Source: Lentibacillus saliphilus
GTDB lineage: Bacteria > Bacillota > Bacilli > Bacillales > Amphibacillaceae
NCBI RefSeq assembly: GCF_019093865.1
Contig: NZ_JABJXD010000013.1
Span: 1-48,810 of the forward strand
Direction: 5' to 3'
DNA: 48,810 nucleotides
The notes beneath the pieces are model-generated. The model made no database searches. It saw only the letters and a list, made by a program, of their open reading frames with translations, and was not told the DNA's origin. Within the stretch, counting starts at the first letter, position 1. Each line of letters begins with the position of its first letter. Positions 40,673 to 48,752 of this stretch are shown here, one piece after another. Made by a program: the position numbers and the translations under genes.

Positions 40673-41569
40673 TCAAGCTATAAACTGTAATAAGACCGTC
40701 ACAGACACAACACTAAACAGTGTCGTTGCTAAAGTAATGCTCGATACAAGGTCAGGCTCTGTATCAAACTCGATCGCCAGCATTGTCGTTGTTGCTGCAC
40801 TTGGCATCGCAGCATTAATTAACAAAACTGAACCAATGATCGGTGAAACATCTAGAACTGAAATAAATAAAAAAGCGAGCAATGGTGAAATGATCATTCT
40901 AATACTAACCGCGGATGAGATCACTTGCCAATTTAATTTCAGTGATGTGATTGATGCCAGCTGCATCCCGAGCAAAACCATCATGATTGGAATTGCAGCA
41001 TCGCTTAGCATTGTGAGCATACCGTAGACGGACTCTGGAATCGTCCAAGGAATTTGCTGCATCACGAAAGCCGCAATGGTCGCATACGTCGTCGGCATCT
41101 TCAATACCTTTTTGAGCGCATACAGCGCACCGTTCACACCTCTGGATGCATAATAAACACCAAAGAAGTTCATCAGTAACGTAATCACAACCATATAAAA
41201 GATGGCATAAGGCATTGCCTCAGAACCGACAGCAAACAAAATGACCGGCACACCGTAATTGCCACCATTCATAAAGGCTGTCGTTAATATCGATGCACTT
41301 TCAACAGAAGGGGACCAGTGAAACAGCTTAGCTAATACTTTATTAATTAAAATGATGGCAAACAAAATAAAGAAACCGAAAACAAGAATGATATAATAGC
41401 CTTGGTTGAATGTTGATTCATACAAAGATGTAAACACGAGTGCTGGTAAAAAAATATAAATCGACAATGGCGCGATTGACTTTACATCTAGCATGCGAAT
41501 ACGCTGCAATACATAGCCTGCTCCAAAGACCGAAACGATTGGTAAAATAACAGAAAAAAACAACCCCAT
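40673..41569 (-). CDS. AEC-family transporter (auxin-efflux-carrier type)
   Basis: 298 aa, about ten membrane segments. Features of the AEC family: N-terminal VFGAGYVLQRIRMLD, FMNGGNYGVPVILFAVG near 105 (Asn-Gly-rich helix), and C-terminal LLINAAMPSAATTTMLAIEFD near 250. Bacterial members export or import organic acids such as malate or other small anions. The substrate is unknown. 103 bases separate it from speG. It is on the same strand as the hpa regulator and yetF but shows no sign of being in one operon with them. Confidence 0.85.
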   Translation of the reverse strand: MGLFFSVILPIVSVFGAGYVLQRIRMLDVKSIAPLSIYIFLPALVFTSLYESTFNQGYYIILVFGFFILFAIILINKVLAKLFHWSPSVESASILTTAFMNGGNYGVPVILFAVGSEAMPYAIFYMVVITLLMNFFGVYYASRGVNGALYALKKVLKMPTTYATIAAFVMQQIPWTIPESVYGMLTMLSDAAIPIMMVLLGMQLASITSLKLNWQVISSAVSIRMIISPLLAFLFISVLDVSPIIGSVLLINAAMPSAATTTMLAIEFDTEPDLVSSITLATTLFSVVSVTVLLQFIA

Positions 41570-41646
41570 AATAACAGCTCCTATGAAGATTCAATAAAAC
41601 GTGATGATGCTTAAATGGAGATGCATTGTCGCATAATAGTTATATA

Positions 41647-41678
41647 ATAGCCCGTGTGCCAGCAAGGCACCGGGCTAT
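41647..41678. terminator. Hairpin between speG and the AEC transporter gene
   Basis: ATAGCCCG (41647-41654) pairs with CGGGCTAT (41671-41678), with inner GTGCC/GGCAC. No long T run; probably terminates speG on the minus strand, before the AEC gene. Confidence 0.6.
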
Positions 41679-41702
41679 CTTATTCACAGAAATGATTGAA
41701 CG

Positions 41703-42218
41703 TTAACCTCTATTAAAAAACGCATCTTTTAACATGTACATTGAATATGCATCATGATACGTTCCATTCACGTAGAAATGCTCCTTCAACTCCCCTTCAA
41801 CTTGAAAACCTGCTTTCTCATAAATATGAACAGCTTTTTCATTTGCTTTATCAACGATTAAATAGACTTTGTGAAGGTTTAGTCTGCTAAATGCGTAATC
41901 AAGCGCTAGGCGGGTCGCTGATTTTGCATACCCTTTTCCTTGTTGTGCCGGATCTATCATAATTGCAAACTCAGCATTGCGGTCACGTTGATTCATACTA
42001 AACAGCCCAACAAAACCTATTTTTTCTCCGTTTTCTGTTAGGATAAACTGTCTATGTCTATCATTTTCTAGGTTTTTTTCATAGAAATCCTTCAATTTTT
42101 CTAAGGACATATATGGCTCCTCAAACCAAAAATCCATAACGTTTGGATCATTGTTCAATTGATGAAGAAACTCCAAATCATCTTTTTCCATTACACGTAA
42201 ATGTAGCTCTTGTCTCAT
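41703..42218 (-). CDS. speG: Spermidine N1-acetyltransferase-like GNAT protein SpeG
   Basis: 171 aa, matching SpeG length (about 170-186). Family features along the chain: DPNVMDFWFEEPYMSLEKLKDFYEKN (in segments), RNAEFAIMIDPAQQGKGYAKSATRLALDYAF with the acetyl-CoA loop QQGKGYA, and LNLHKVYLIVDKANEKAVHIYEKAGFQVEGEL. It would acetylate spermidine or spermine to lower their toxicity. Divergent from the GntR/ABC operon; 42219-42416 contains the plus-strand promoter and an AT-rich region for its own promoter. Confidence 0.88.
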   Translation of the reverse strand: MRQELHLRVMEKDDLEFLHQLNNDPNVMDFWFEEPYMSLEKLKDFYEKNLENDRHRQFILTENGEKIGFVGLFSMNQRDRNAEFAIMIDPAQQGKGYAKSATRLALDYAFSRLNLHKVYLIVDKANEKAVHIYEKAGFQVEGELKEHFYVNGTYHDAYSMYMLKDAFFNRG

Positions 42219-42354
42219 ATTTTAAACTCCTTCGATTTATATTCCATAAAAACAAGAATAGCAGAAATTGTATATAGATGTCACTGTCGACACCTCGGTT
42301 TGCTTAAACCTATCCCTTTTAATCGAAAAACAAATATAAAAGACGAGCTTTTTC

Positions 42355-42391
42355 TTGACGCTTATGTATATATTGTATATATTGTATATAC
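42355..42391 (+). promoter_or_regulatory. Promoter and operator of the GntR (YtrA-type)/ABC operon
   Basis: TTGACG (42355-42360), 17-base spacer, TATATT (42378-42383). A perfect palindrome GTATATA-TTG-TATATAC (42375-42391) covers -10 and the start region, with another GTATATATTG copy (42366-42375) directly upstream. The layout fits an autoregulated YtrA-type repressor. Confidence 0.72.
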
Positions 42392-42416
42392 ACAAATACA
42401 AGAAACGAGGTAAATA

Positions 42417-42794
42417 ATGGATATTATACTTTCTAACACAAGTAAAGAGCCGTTATTTAGTCAAATCAAAACACAAATTAAATCACACATATTTTCCGGC
42501 GCATTAATGGAAGGTGATGCTCTTCCTTCTATGAGAGCTTTGGCAAAAGAGTTACAGGTGAGTGTCATTACAACGAAACGAGCATACGAAGATCTAGAAC
42601 AGGAAGGGTATCTCGTATCTGCTATTGGCAGAGGAACGTTTGTTGCAGGGCAGCAGCCCCATGTTTTAAAAGAATGGCAGATACGCGAATTTGAAAACCA
42701 GCTTGAAGCCGTCATTGCAAAAGGAAAACAGATCGGTTTAACAAAAGCTGATATGATCGAACGTCTAACATTTTTTTATGAAGGAGACGAATAA
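42417..42794 (+). CDS. GntR-family regulator, YtrA subfamily
   Basis: 125 aa, the short YtrA form: winged helix only (EPLFSQIKTQIKSHIFSGALMEGDALPSMRALAKELQVSVITTKRAYEDLEQEGYLVSAIGRGTFVA, in segments) followed by a short dimer helix. Short regulators of this kind head ABC-2 operons and repress them until an envelope-acting compound is met. ACGAGGT precedes ATG 42417. The ATPase gene starts 1 base after its stop. Its operator is likely the palindrome on its own promoter. Confidence 0.9.
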   Translation: MDIILSNTSKEPLFSQIKTQIKSHIFSGALMEGDALPSMRALAKELQVSVITTKRAYEDLEQEGYLVSAIGRGTFVAGQQPHVLKEWQIREFENQLEAVIAKGKQIGLTKADMIERLTFFYEGDE

Positions 42795-42795
42795 C

Positions 42796-43683
42796 ATGAA
42801 TGCAATCGAGCTTCAGCACGTATCTAAAAAACGCAAGGACTTTTCTATCGAAAATATGAGTTTCACAGTGCCGACCGGTTATATTACCGGACTGATCGGA
42901 CCGAATGGAAGTGGCAAGACGACGACACTACATATGTTAATGGATATTATTAAAGCAGATTCAGGATGTATTCGTTTATTCGGTAATCCAAACGAGGATG
43001 CGACTCAAAAGCAACGAATTGGCTTTGTCCATGACGATTTATATATGTATGAGCACTTTAACATTAAAAAGATGAAAGCCTTTATCGCCCCACTGTATAA
43101 CACTTGGAACGAAGATGTGTTTCAAACGTATTTACAGGCTTTTGATCTTCCGTTAAAGAAAAAGCTCAAAACATTTTCTAAAGGCATGAAGATGAAATGT
43201 AGCCTCCTCTTCGCCCTGTCACATGACCCAGAGCTTATTATTATGGATGAACCGACAGCAGGTCTTGATCCGGTATTCCGACGTGAGCTATTTGGCATGC
43301 TGCAGCAATTAATGACCGAAACAAACCGAACGATTTTAGTTTCGAGCCACATCACATCTGATCTCGACCGAATTGCAGATTATGTTATTTTTATGAATGA
43401 CGGTGATCTTATACTTAACAAAAGCATGGATGAGATTAGCGAATCGTTTCACATTATTAAAGGTAGACGTCAAATGATTGATGCTGATACGAAAGGGTTA
43501 TTTAGTGGCATAGAGATAACTGATGTTGGCTTTAAGGCGTTGTATGAAGGAGATTCTAACCTATTTACTGATTTTGGGGACGATATTGTTGTTGAGAAAG
43601 CAACTCTTGAAGACATCATGTTCTACTTATCGAAAAAACGAGCATTAGGAGGCATGCATCATGATGCAGCTTATCAAGCGTGA
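42796..43683 (+). CDS. ABC transporter ATP-binding protein (YtrB-like)
   Basis: 295 aa from ATG 42796, 9 bases after AAGGAG; an in-frame ATG at 42778 overlaps the preceding gene. Walker A GPNGSGKTT near 35-43, Q-loop GFVHDDLYMYEHFN, signature variant FSKGMKMK (in place of LSGGQ), Walker B LIIMDEPTAGLDP, switch SSHI. FSKGM is usual in ABC-2 exporters of the YtrB/BcrA group. Its 3' end overlaps the permease gene by 23 bases. Likely works with that permease in antibiotic or envelope-stress export; substrate unknown. Confidence 0.9.
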   Translation: MNAIELQHVSKKRKDFSIENMSFTVPTGYITGLIGPNGSGKTTTLHMLMDIIKADSGCIRLFGNPNEDATQKQRIGFVHDDLYMYEHFNIKKMKAFIAPLYNTWNEDVFQTYLQAFDLPLKKKLKTFSKGMKMKCSLLFALSHDPELIIMDEPTAGLDPVFRRELFGMLQQLMTETNRTILVSSHITSDLDRIADYVIFMNDGDLILNKSMDEISESFHIIKGRRQMIDADTKGLFSGIEITDVGFKALYEGDSNLFTDFGDDIVVEKATLEDIMFYLSKKRALGGMHHDAAYQA

Positions 43684-44326
43684 TTTGAGATTAAATTGGC
43701 AGCCACAGTTGTTTTTAATTGTGATTGGGGTTCCTTTTCTTTTCTTCATCACATTCCCGCCAATATATACATTGTGGGCTATTATCTATCTGCCATTAGC
43801 ATTTAATTTATTTTATAATGATCATAAGGCGCAAATCTATCAGTTTCTGCACGGTCTTCCCATTTCTCCAAAGCACGTCATTAGAAGCCGTTTCATATAT
43901 TTGTTCTTCATAAGTGCTGTAGCCATGTTATACCAATGGGGGGTCTCAATATTAATCATTCAATTTGCTGAATATCCTTCTACCTATTTCGTTTATACAT
44001 GGAAGGATATGATTGTTGTTTTGAGTGGTGTGGCGATTGTTACAGCGGTAATCATTCCATTTTTCCACTTTATTCGCTCTTTCAACTTATCGACTATCAT
44101 TATATTTGTATTGTTTTTTAGCTTCGTTTTCGTTAGCTCTATCGCGCTCTTTTCAGTTATGCCAGATGGGGGCTTTACATTTAACGAAATTGACCAGGGC
44201 TACGTCAAGCTTGTTGAAGCATATATTCCCTTCTCTCCGTTTATAACGCTCTCTGTCATATCATTTACCTTGTTTTTCCTGTCTATGAAGCTGACTGAGT
44301 GGCGGTTTGTTCGTCAGGATCATTAG
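43661..44326 (+). CDS. ABC-2-type permease of the YtrA-regulated operon
   Basis: 221 aa with six predicted membrane segments beginning LFLIVIGVPFLFFITFPPIYTL near 17. Between segments 2 and 3 lies KAQIYQFLHGLPISPKHVIRSRFI, typical of the ABC-2 coupling region (LPxSxxxxxxxR). AGGAGG is 8 bases before ATG 43661, inside the ATPase gene. It forms the membrane half of the exporter. A strong terminator 12 bases after the stop ends the three-gene operon. Confidence 0.83.
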   Translation: MMQLIKRDLRLNWQPQLFLIVIGVPFLFFITFPPIYTLWAIIYLPLAFNLFYNDHKAQIYQFLHGLPISPKHVIRSRFIYLFFISAVAMLYQWGVSILIIQFAEYPSTYFVYTWKDMIVVLSGVAIVTAVIIPFFHFIRSFNLSTIIIFVLFFSFVFVSSIALFSVMPDGGFTFNEIDQGYVKLVEAYIPFSPFITLSVISFTLFFLSMKLTEWRFVRQDH

Positions 44327-44337
44327 ATTGTTATCTC

Positions 44338-44369
44338 CCTCCGAGTCCTCTAAAGACTCGGAGGTTTTT
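44338..44369 (+). terminator. Terminator of the GntR/ABC operon
   Basis: CCTCCGAGTC (44338-44347) pairs perfectly with GACTCGGAGG (44355-44364), followed by TTTTT. Confidence 0.93.
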
Positions 44370-44479
44370 ATGGTCAGTCTTTCAACCGACTCGTGTTGAT
44401 CCTTTTCTTGGTAATCTCGCTATGCACATGGCATAATGAATAGTTAGATTGAGTTTACGCATCTAGGAGTGGTTTTTAT

Positions 44480-45343
44480 ATGAACAACACGATGAAGGGG
44501 ATTATGCTTTTATTAATCTCTGCTTTTGGATTTTCTGTGATGGCGGCCTTTGTTAAGCTAGCAGGCGATTTGCCTTCAATTCAAAAAACATTTTTCCGTA
44601 ATTTAATTTCAGCTATTATTGCATTTGGCTTCGTTATGTACAACCGTGAAAGTCTATTCGGTAAAAAGGAAAATCAACCGATTCTATTGCTTAGAGCTTT
44701 CTTCGGAACGCTCGGCATCATTTTCTTCTTTTATGCGATTGATCATCTCGTCTTGTCTGATGCAGATATGCTGAATAAAATGAGTCCATTTTTGCTCATT
44801 ATTTTTTCGGCCGTATTTTTAAAGGAAAAGGTTATGCCATTTCAAGTTGTAACAGTTGTCATTGCTTTTATTGGTATGTTATTTATTATTAAACCTGCGT
44901 TTTCCGTTGATATTATCCCTTATTTAATGGGCTTTTCATCTGCTGTTTTTGCGGCAGCAGCTTACACGTTCCTCCGTGTTCTAGGAAATCGCGAAAAATA
45001 TTATACGGTTGTATTTTATTTTTCATTCTTTTCAACAGTTGTGTTGCTACCATTTCTCATTGTCTTTTTTGAACCAATGACAGGAAAGCAATTAACATTT
45101 CTTCTTTTAGCAGGTGTGTTTGCAACGTTGGGCCAGTTCGGGATTACACTCGCATACAAATTCGCCCCAGCAAAAGATATTTCAATCTTTTTCTATTCGA
45201 CTGTGTTGTATTCAACGATCATCAGTATCGTCTTTTTTGAACAGGTACCAGACATATACAGCTTCATCGGCTATGTGGTCATTTTAAGTGCCATGGTTTA
45301 TATGTTCTTCAGAGGGAAAAAGCGGTCTCCTGAGCGGTCATAA
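44480..45343 (+). CDS. EamA/DMT-family transporter
   Basis: 287 aa, ten predicted membrane segments arranged as two EamA repeats (about 5-135 and 150-280). Landmarks: FSVMAAFVKLAGDLPSIQKTFFRNLISA, then AVFLKEKVMPFQ at the end of repeat one and IVFFEQVPDIYSFIGYVVILSAM at the end of repeat two, the conserved 'E-x-P/x' helix ends. DMT members export amino acids, nucleosides or other metabolites; the substrate is unknown. TAGGAGTG precedes ATG 44480. Single-gene unit. Confidence 0.88.
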   Translation: MNNTMKGIMLLLISAFGFSVMAAFVKLAGDLPSIQKTFFRNLISAIIAFGFVMYNRESLFGKKENQPILLLRAFFGTLGIIFFFYAIDHLVLSDADMLNKMSPFLLIIFSAVFLKEKVMPFQVVTVVIAFIGMLFIIKPAFSVDIIPYLMGFSSAVFAAAAYTFLRVLGNREKYYTVVFYFSFFSTVVLLPFLIVFFEPMTGKQLTFLLLAGVFATLGQFGITLAYKFAPAKDISIFFYSTVLYSTIISIVFFEQVPDIYSFIGYVVILSAMVYMFFRGKKRSPERS

Positions 45344-45364
45344 TACACGTATTTCAGTATAAAT

Positions 45365-45393
45365 TTGACAATTACTTGTATGTGTGAGATGAT
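45365..45393 (+). promoter_or_regulatory. Predicted promoter upstream of the cvfB leader
   Basis: TTGACA (45365-45370), 17 bases, GATGAT (45388-45393). Consensus -35 and a moderate -10. Start would be near 45400, giving a leader of about 390 bases ahead of cvfB. Confidence 0.5.
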
Positions 45394-45449
45394 AAAGAGC
45401 GTTGCAGCATAAAGTAACATTTAAGATGCTGGCATTCTGCAAAGTTTTT

Positions 45450-45640
45450 GACGATGCTTATTCACACTGGCGCGATTACAGAGTCGCAAGGACGCAAGAG
45501 CAGGTAGGGCTTGCGTTGTTTAGGTTAGAGGGCTTACAGTGGAGTGAGTGCAGCGGCAAGAGGAAATGAGTGTGCTCGATATCTTGAGCACTAACAAACA
45601 GACAACGTAAGGGCATCGGTGATCTGCCCTAATAACTTTA
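45450..45640 (+). ncRNA. Candidate structured leader RNA or small RNA upstream of cvfB
   Basis: No gene is visible in 45344-45793. Instead, successive hairpins can be drawn: GCGA/TCGC (45472-45487), ACGCAAG/CTTGCGT (45492-45516), GTGCTC/GAGCAC (45572-45591) and AGGGCA/TGCCCT (45610-45630). A terminator-like hairpin follows at 45700-45733. The segment is richer in G and C than the flanks. I do not recognise it as 6S, SRP, RNase P, tmRNA, T-box or a known riboswitch. Its status as a functional RNA is inference. Confidence 0.35.
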
Positions 45641-45699
45641 AAATTTCCCATCCTATATTATAGGAAAAAAGATAAAACTTATATGTTACTTTACCAATC

Positions 45700-45733
45700 A
45701 AAGGGGTACGCTCATTAATGGGGTACCTCTTTT
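45700..45733 (+). terminator. Terminator-like hairpin ahead of cvfB
   Basis: AAAGGGGTAC (45700-45709) pairs with GTACCTCTTT (45723-45732, one G-U pair) and the right arm ends in CTTTT. It lies about 60 bases before the cvfB ATG, so it may end a small RNA or attenuate cvfB. Confidence 0.6.
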
Positions 45734-45793
45734 CCAATACATAAGCGTTTTTGAAAGGACGCTCATAAATTTTAAAATGAAAGAAGGCATAAT

Positions 45794-46648
45794 ATGACTC
45801 AAACACTTGCTGGATTTATTCAAACTATGACAGTTAAACGTGTAATTGATACCGGATACGTGCTCTATCATGAGGACACTGAAGCCCTGCTTCATCTTGC
45901 TGAATCCGATCAAGAACTCTCCGAAAATGATGCAGTCGACGTCTTTCTTTATATTGATAAAAAAGGACAATTGACGGCAACTACGACACTGCCTAAAATT
46001 ACTCGAGATGCGTATGGCTGGTGTAACGTCGTTGAAGTTATTCCAAATCTCGGTGCTTTCGTTAATATTGGAACGACAAAGGATATGCTCGTATCCAAAG
46101 ACGATTTGCCGTTATTTGAACGTGCTTGGCCAAAAACAGACGATAAATTATATGTTACGCTCGGTCTTGATCGTAAAGGACGGCTATTGGCTTTGCCAGC
46201 GACTGAAGGTGTTATCCAGAACATGATGGCATACGCACCTGAAGACCTTCTCAACGAAACAGTTTCCGGATACGTTTACCATACGAGTCGAGAAGGTACA
46301 GCCCTTATTACGGGTGATCACTATCGCGGTTTCATTCATCATACAGAGCGAAAAGACGAGCCGCGTTTAGGCGAATTTGTAACTGGACGCGTGATTGAAG
46401 TCAAAGAAGATGGCACGATTAATGTCTCACTTCGTCCTTTAAAACAGCATAGTATGAGTGACGATGCTGAACAGATTCTTGCTTATCTTAAAGACAATGG
46501 CGGGCAAATGCCGTTCGGTGACAAAAGTGACCCCGATGATATTCGTGGCACATTTTCCATTAGTAAAGCGGCTTTTAAAAGAGCACTCGGTAAGTTGCTG
46601 AAGGATGGATACATCGAACAGCGTGATGGCTGGACGTTTTTGAAATAG
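45794..46648 (+). CDS. cvfB: S1-domain RNA-binding regulator CvfB (YitL)
   Basis: 284 aa. Three S1-type beta-barrels in a row (about 1-60, 65-135, 145-215), the middle one with YGWCNVVEVIPNLGAFVNIGTTKDMLV, the third with VSGYVYHTSREGTALIT...YRGFIHHTE...GRVIEVKEDGTINVSLRP. The C-terminus (225-284) is a winged helix (AEQILAYLKDNGGQMPFGDKS...FSISKAAFKRALGKLLKDG). This is the architecture of staphylococcal CvfB and B. subtilis YitL, which bind RNA and influence virulence or general expression. Preceded by GAAAGAAGG and a long structured leader. It is the only gene on its transcript. Confidence 0.92.
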   Translation: MTQTLAGFIQTMTVKRVIDTGYVLYHEDTEALLHLAESDQELSENDAVDVFLYIDKKGQLTATTTLPKITRDAYGWCNVVEVIPNLGAFVNIGTTKDMLVSKDDLPLFERAWPKTDDKLYVTLGLDRKGRLLALPATEGVIQNMMAYAPEDLLNETVSGYVYHTSREGTALITGDHYRGFIHHTERKDEPRLGEFVTGRVIEVKEDGTINVSLRPLKQHSMSDDAEQILAYLKDNGGQMPFGDKSDPDDIRGTFSISKAAFKRALGKLLKDGYIEQRDGWTFLK

Positions 46649-46780
46649 CGTTGCAAACATCGTTTTATTAGGCAATGTCGCGTTTTTCGGTGGAGCTGAG
46701 CGACGCGTGAGAGGTATTATTATGCCGTACAGGTGTAATTCGCTCTTTCGGGATTTTAAGACGGATGGGAGAGGCATTTT

Positions 46781-46940
46781 ATGCGGCTGATTTTGGCTTT
46801 ATGCGGTCGGATAAACGGGTATGCGGCTAGAATTGAATATATGCGGCGTTTTTTCAATTTATGCGGCTCATTCGGAATATATGCGGGAGTTTCCTGATAT
46901 ATGCGGGAGAATTGCATTTTATACGTTTCAAGCGCCTTAA
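46781..46940. repeat. 20-bp-period array 3 (eight units, core ATGCGG)
   Basis: Units start at 46781, 46801, 46821, 46841, 46861, 46881, 46901 and 46921, each ATGCGG with a variable tail except the last (ATACGT). Same period, core and orientation as arrays 1 and 2. It lies after cvfB, before the terminator at 46970. 46649-46780 shows no gene. Confidence 0.87.
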
Positions 46941-46969
46941 GCACCTTGAAACAACAATTGCCCCAAACA

Positions 46970-46997
46970 AAAAAGAGCGGTGTGCCGCTCTTTTTTT
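46970..46997. terminator. Bidirectional terminator after the small membrane protein gene
   Basis: AAAAAGAGCGG (46970-46980), loop TGTG, CCGCTCTTTTT, followed by more T. A and T runs at each end let it serve both the minus-strand gene at 47000 and the plus-strand cvfB transcript. Confidence 0.9.
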
Positions 46998-46999
46998 CA

Positions 47000-47287
47000 T
47001 TACCCTTTTGCATCGGGCTCGACTTGCATAATTGATAACACGATCATTGTGATGGCTGATGCAAATAGAGCTGCGATGCCCCATCCACCATAGCCGGCTC
47101 CCATGCCCATGATGTCAACCTTTGTCAACGTTGCCATCAACAGAAAAATTAATCCAGTGGCAAACAGTACAAAAGAAGGATAATACGCTACGTAGCTCGT
47201 TTTTGACGTAGCTTTATTCATAATAAATGCAAGTACAAGTAAAATAGCTAGCATCACAGCGCCTACCATAAGCGTCGTTTCTACCAT
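47000..47287 (-). CDS. Small membrane protein with three transmembrane segments, function unknown
   Basis: 95 aa from ATG 47287, with GAGGTG 6 bases upstream; GTG 47296 overlaps that site. Three hydrophobic stretches (about 4-23, 39-58, 70-90) with a short positive loop KATSKTSY and a Gly-rich turn GMGAGYGGWG. Size and layout are like YesK-type Bacillus proteins, but I cannot assign it with confidence. Ends at a perfect terminator. Confidence 0.65.
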   Translation of the reverse strand: MVETTLMVGAVMLAILLVLAFIMNKATSKTSYVAYYPSFVLFATGLIFLLMATLTKVDIMGMGAGYGGWGIAALFASAITMIVLSIMQVEPDAKG

Positions 47288-47395
47288 AAGTATCACCTCT
47301 ATGCTATTAATCTTACGTACAGTTTATTATTGAATGCTGGCAAAGTCAACGAAAGCGCTATTTTTGCAATACAGTGAAAAGCAAAAAAATAACTC

Positions 47396-47424
47396 TTGAG
47401 TTTTTATGCCGTTTCTAATAGGAT
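47396..47424 (+). promoter_or_regulatory. Possible promoter of the dicarboxylate/glutamate symporter gene
   Basis: TTGAGT (47396-47401), 17-base spacer, TAGGAT (47419-47424). Five and four matches to the sigma-A hexamers. It lies 120 bases upstream of ATG 47547. Confidence 0.35.
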
Positions 47425-47546
47425 AGTCATATATGTAAAAATGTTTGCTTGCGTTGAAAGCGGTCGCGCTTATTCGTGCCTACTTGATACGAATGCCAAT
47501 AAAAAAGGAGGACCGTACAGTATCTTTTAACGCGAAGGAGGATATT

Positions 47547-48752
47547 ATGAAAAAGAGTTTAGTCTGGCAAATTATCGGTGCTTTTATTCTTGCAATTATC
47601 GCTGGTATCATCTTTGGTGAAAAAATCGAAGTCGTTGCACCACTTGGAGATTTATTTTTACGGTTGATCAAGTTTATTATCGTGCCGTTAATTTTAGCAA
47701 CACTTGTCGTCGGTGTCACAAGTACGAGTGATGTCAAAAAACTTGGAAGGCTCGGCGGTAAGACGATCACGTATTATTTGGCAACGAGTCTCATTGCCAT
47801 TTCACTTGGCTTAGCGGCCGGTTATGTATTTTCACCCGGAACAGGAACAGGACTGACACTCGATGGTGCAAATGACGTCACACCTACTGAAACAGAAGGT
47901 GTTGTCCAAACACTCTTGAACATCATTCCGACAAACCCACTCGAGGCACTCGCAACTGGTAACATCCTGCAAATTATCTTTTTCGCTATTTTTATCGGGA
48001 TTGCGATTACCCTCGTTGGCGAACGTGCTAAACCTGTACAACAATTTTTTGATGGATTTGCGGAAGTGATGTACAAAGTAACGACTATGATTATGACAAT
48101 TGTACCGATTGGGATTTTTGGATTGCTTGCACCGGTCGTTGGTAAATATGGTGCCTCAGTGCTCCTCCCTTTAATCAAGCTCATTATTGCCATGCTTATT
48201 GCTTGTTTAATTCATGTTATTATCGTTTATTCCATTACCGTCAAGACACTCGGCAAGATGAGCCCCATTACATTCCTAAAAGGGATATTCCCAGCGGCGG
48301 CTGTCGCCTTTAGTACGAGTAGCAGTTCAGGCACATTACCGGTCACGATGAAATGCGCTCAGGAAAATTTGAAGGTGTCTCAAGAAACGAGTAGCTTTGT
48401 CCTACCGCTTGGCGCAACGATTAACATGGATGGCACAGCAATTTATCAAGGCATTACGGTTGTGTTTATTGCCCAATATTTTGGTATGGAATTAACATTT
48501 GCCCACCTCGCTACCGTTGTTTTGATTGGGACACTTGCATCGATTGGTACAGCAGGTGTACCAGGTGCTGGTTTGATTATGCTGACAATGGTTATAACTG
48601 CAATCGACCTACCGATTGCTGGACTTGCACTCGTCGCTGGTATTGACAGAATACTAGATATGATGCGAACTTCTGTTAACGTCATTGGTGACGCGTCTGC
48701 AAGTGTTGTGATCGATTCATCAGAGGAAAAACGCGAAGCCAAAACCGCATAA
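47547..48752 (+). CDS. Glutamate/dicarboxylate:cation symporter (DAACS family, GltP/GltT-like)
   Basis: 401 aa from ATG 47547, with AAGGAGG 5 bases upstream; the open frame extends to 47445 but without a ribosome site. About eight membrane segments plus two re-entrant loops. Hallmarks: serine-rich hairpin STSSSSGTLPV near 255, NMDGTAIYQG near 293 (sodium/substrate site) and GAGLIM followed by RILDMMRTSVNVIGDASASVVID near 370. It imports glutamate, aspartate or C4-dicarboxylates with protons or sodium. An Arg in the last helix (R-x-x-x-M-x-R-T-S-x-N-V) fits glutamate/aspartate binding. No terminator is visible in the last 58 bases of the window. Confidence 0.9.
   Translation: MKKSLVWQIIGAFILAIIAGIIFGEKIEVVAPLGDLFLRLIKFIIVPLILATLVVGVTSTSDVKKLGRLGGKTITYYLATSLIAISLGLAAGYVFSPGTGTGLTLDGANDVTPTETEGVVQTLLNIIPTNPLEALATGNILQIIFFAIFIGIAITLVGERAKPVQQFFDGFAEVMYKVTTMIMTIVPIGIFGLLAPVVGKYGASVLLPLIKLIIAMLIACLIHVIIVYSITVKTLGKMSPITFLKGIFPAAAVAFSTSSSSGTLPVTMKCAQENLKVSQETSSFVLPLGATINMDGTAIYQGITVVFIAQYFGMELTFAHLATVVLIGTLASIGTAGVPGAGLIMLTMVITAIDLPIAGLALVAGIDRILDMMRTSVNVIGDASASVVIDSSEEKREAKTA

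Noticed and set aside
46756-47084. Minus-strand open frames across array 3
   Set aside because: By-products of the repeat and of the overlapping small membrane protein gene; no ribosome sites.
47350-47363. cre-like sequence upstream of the symporter gene
   Set aside because: Only 11 of 14 positions fit, and the outer three mismatches remove the palindrome.
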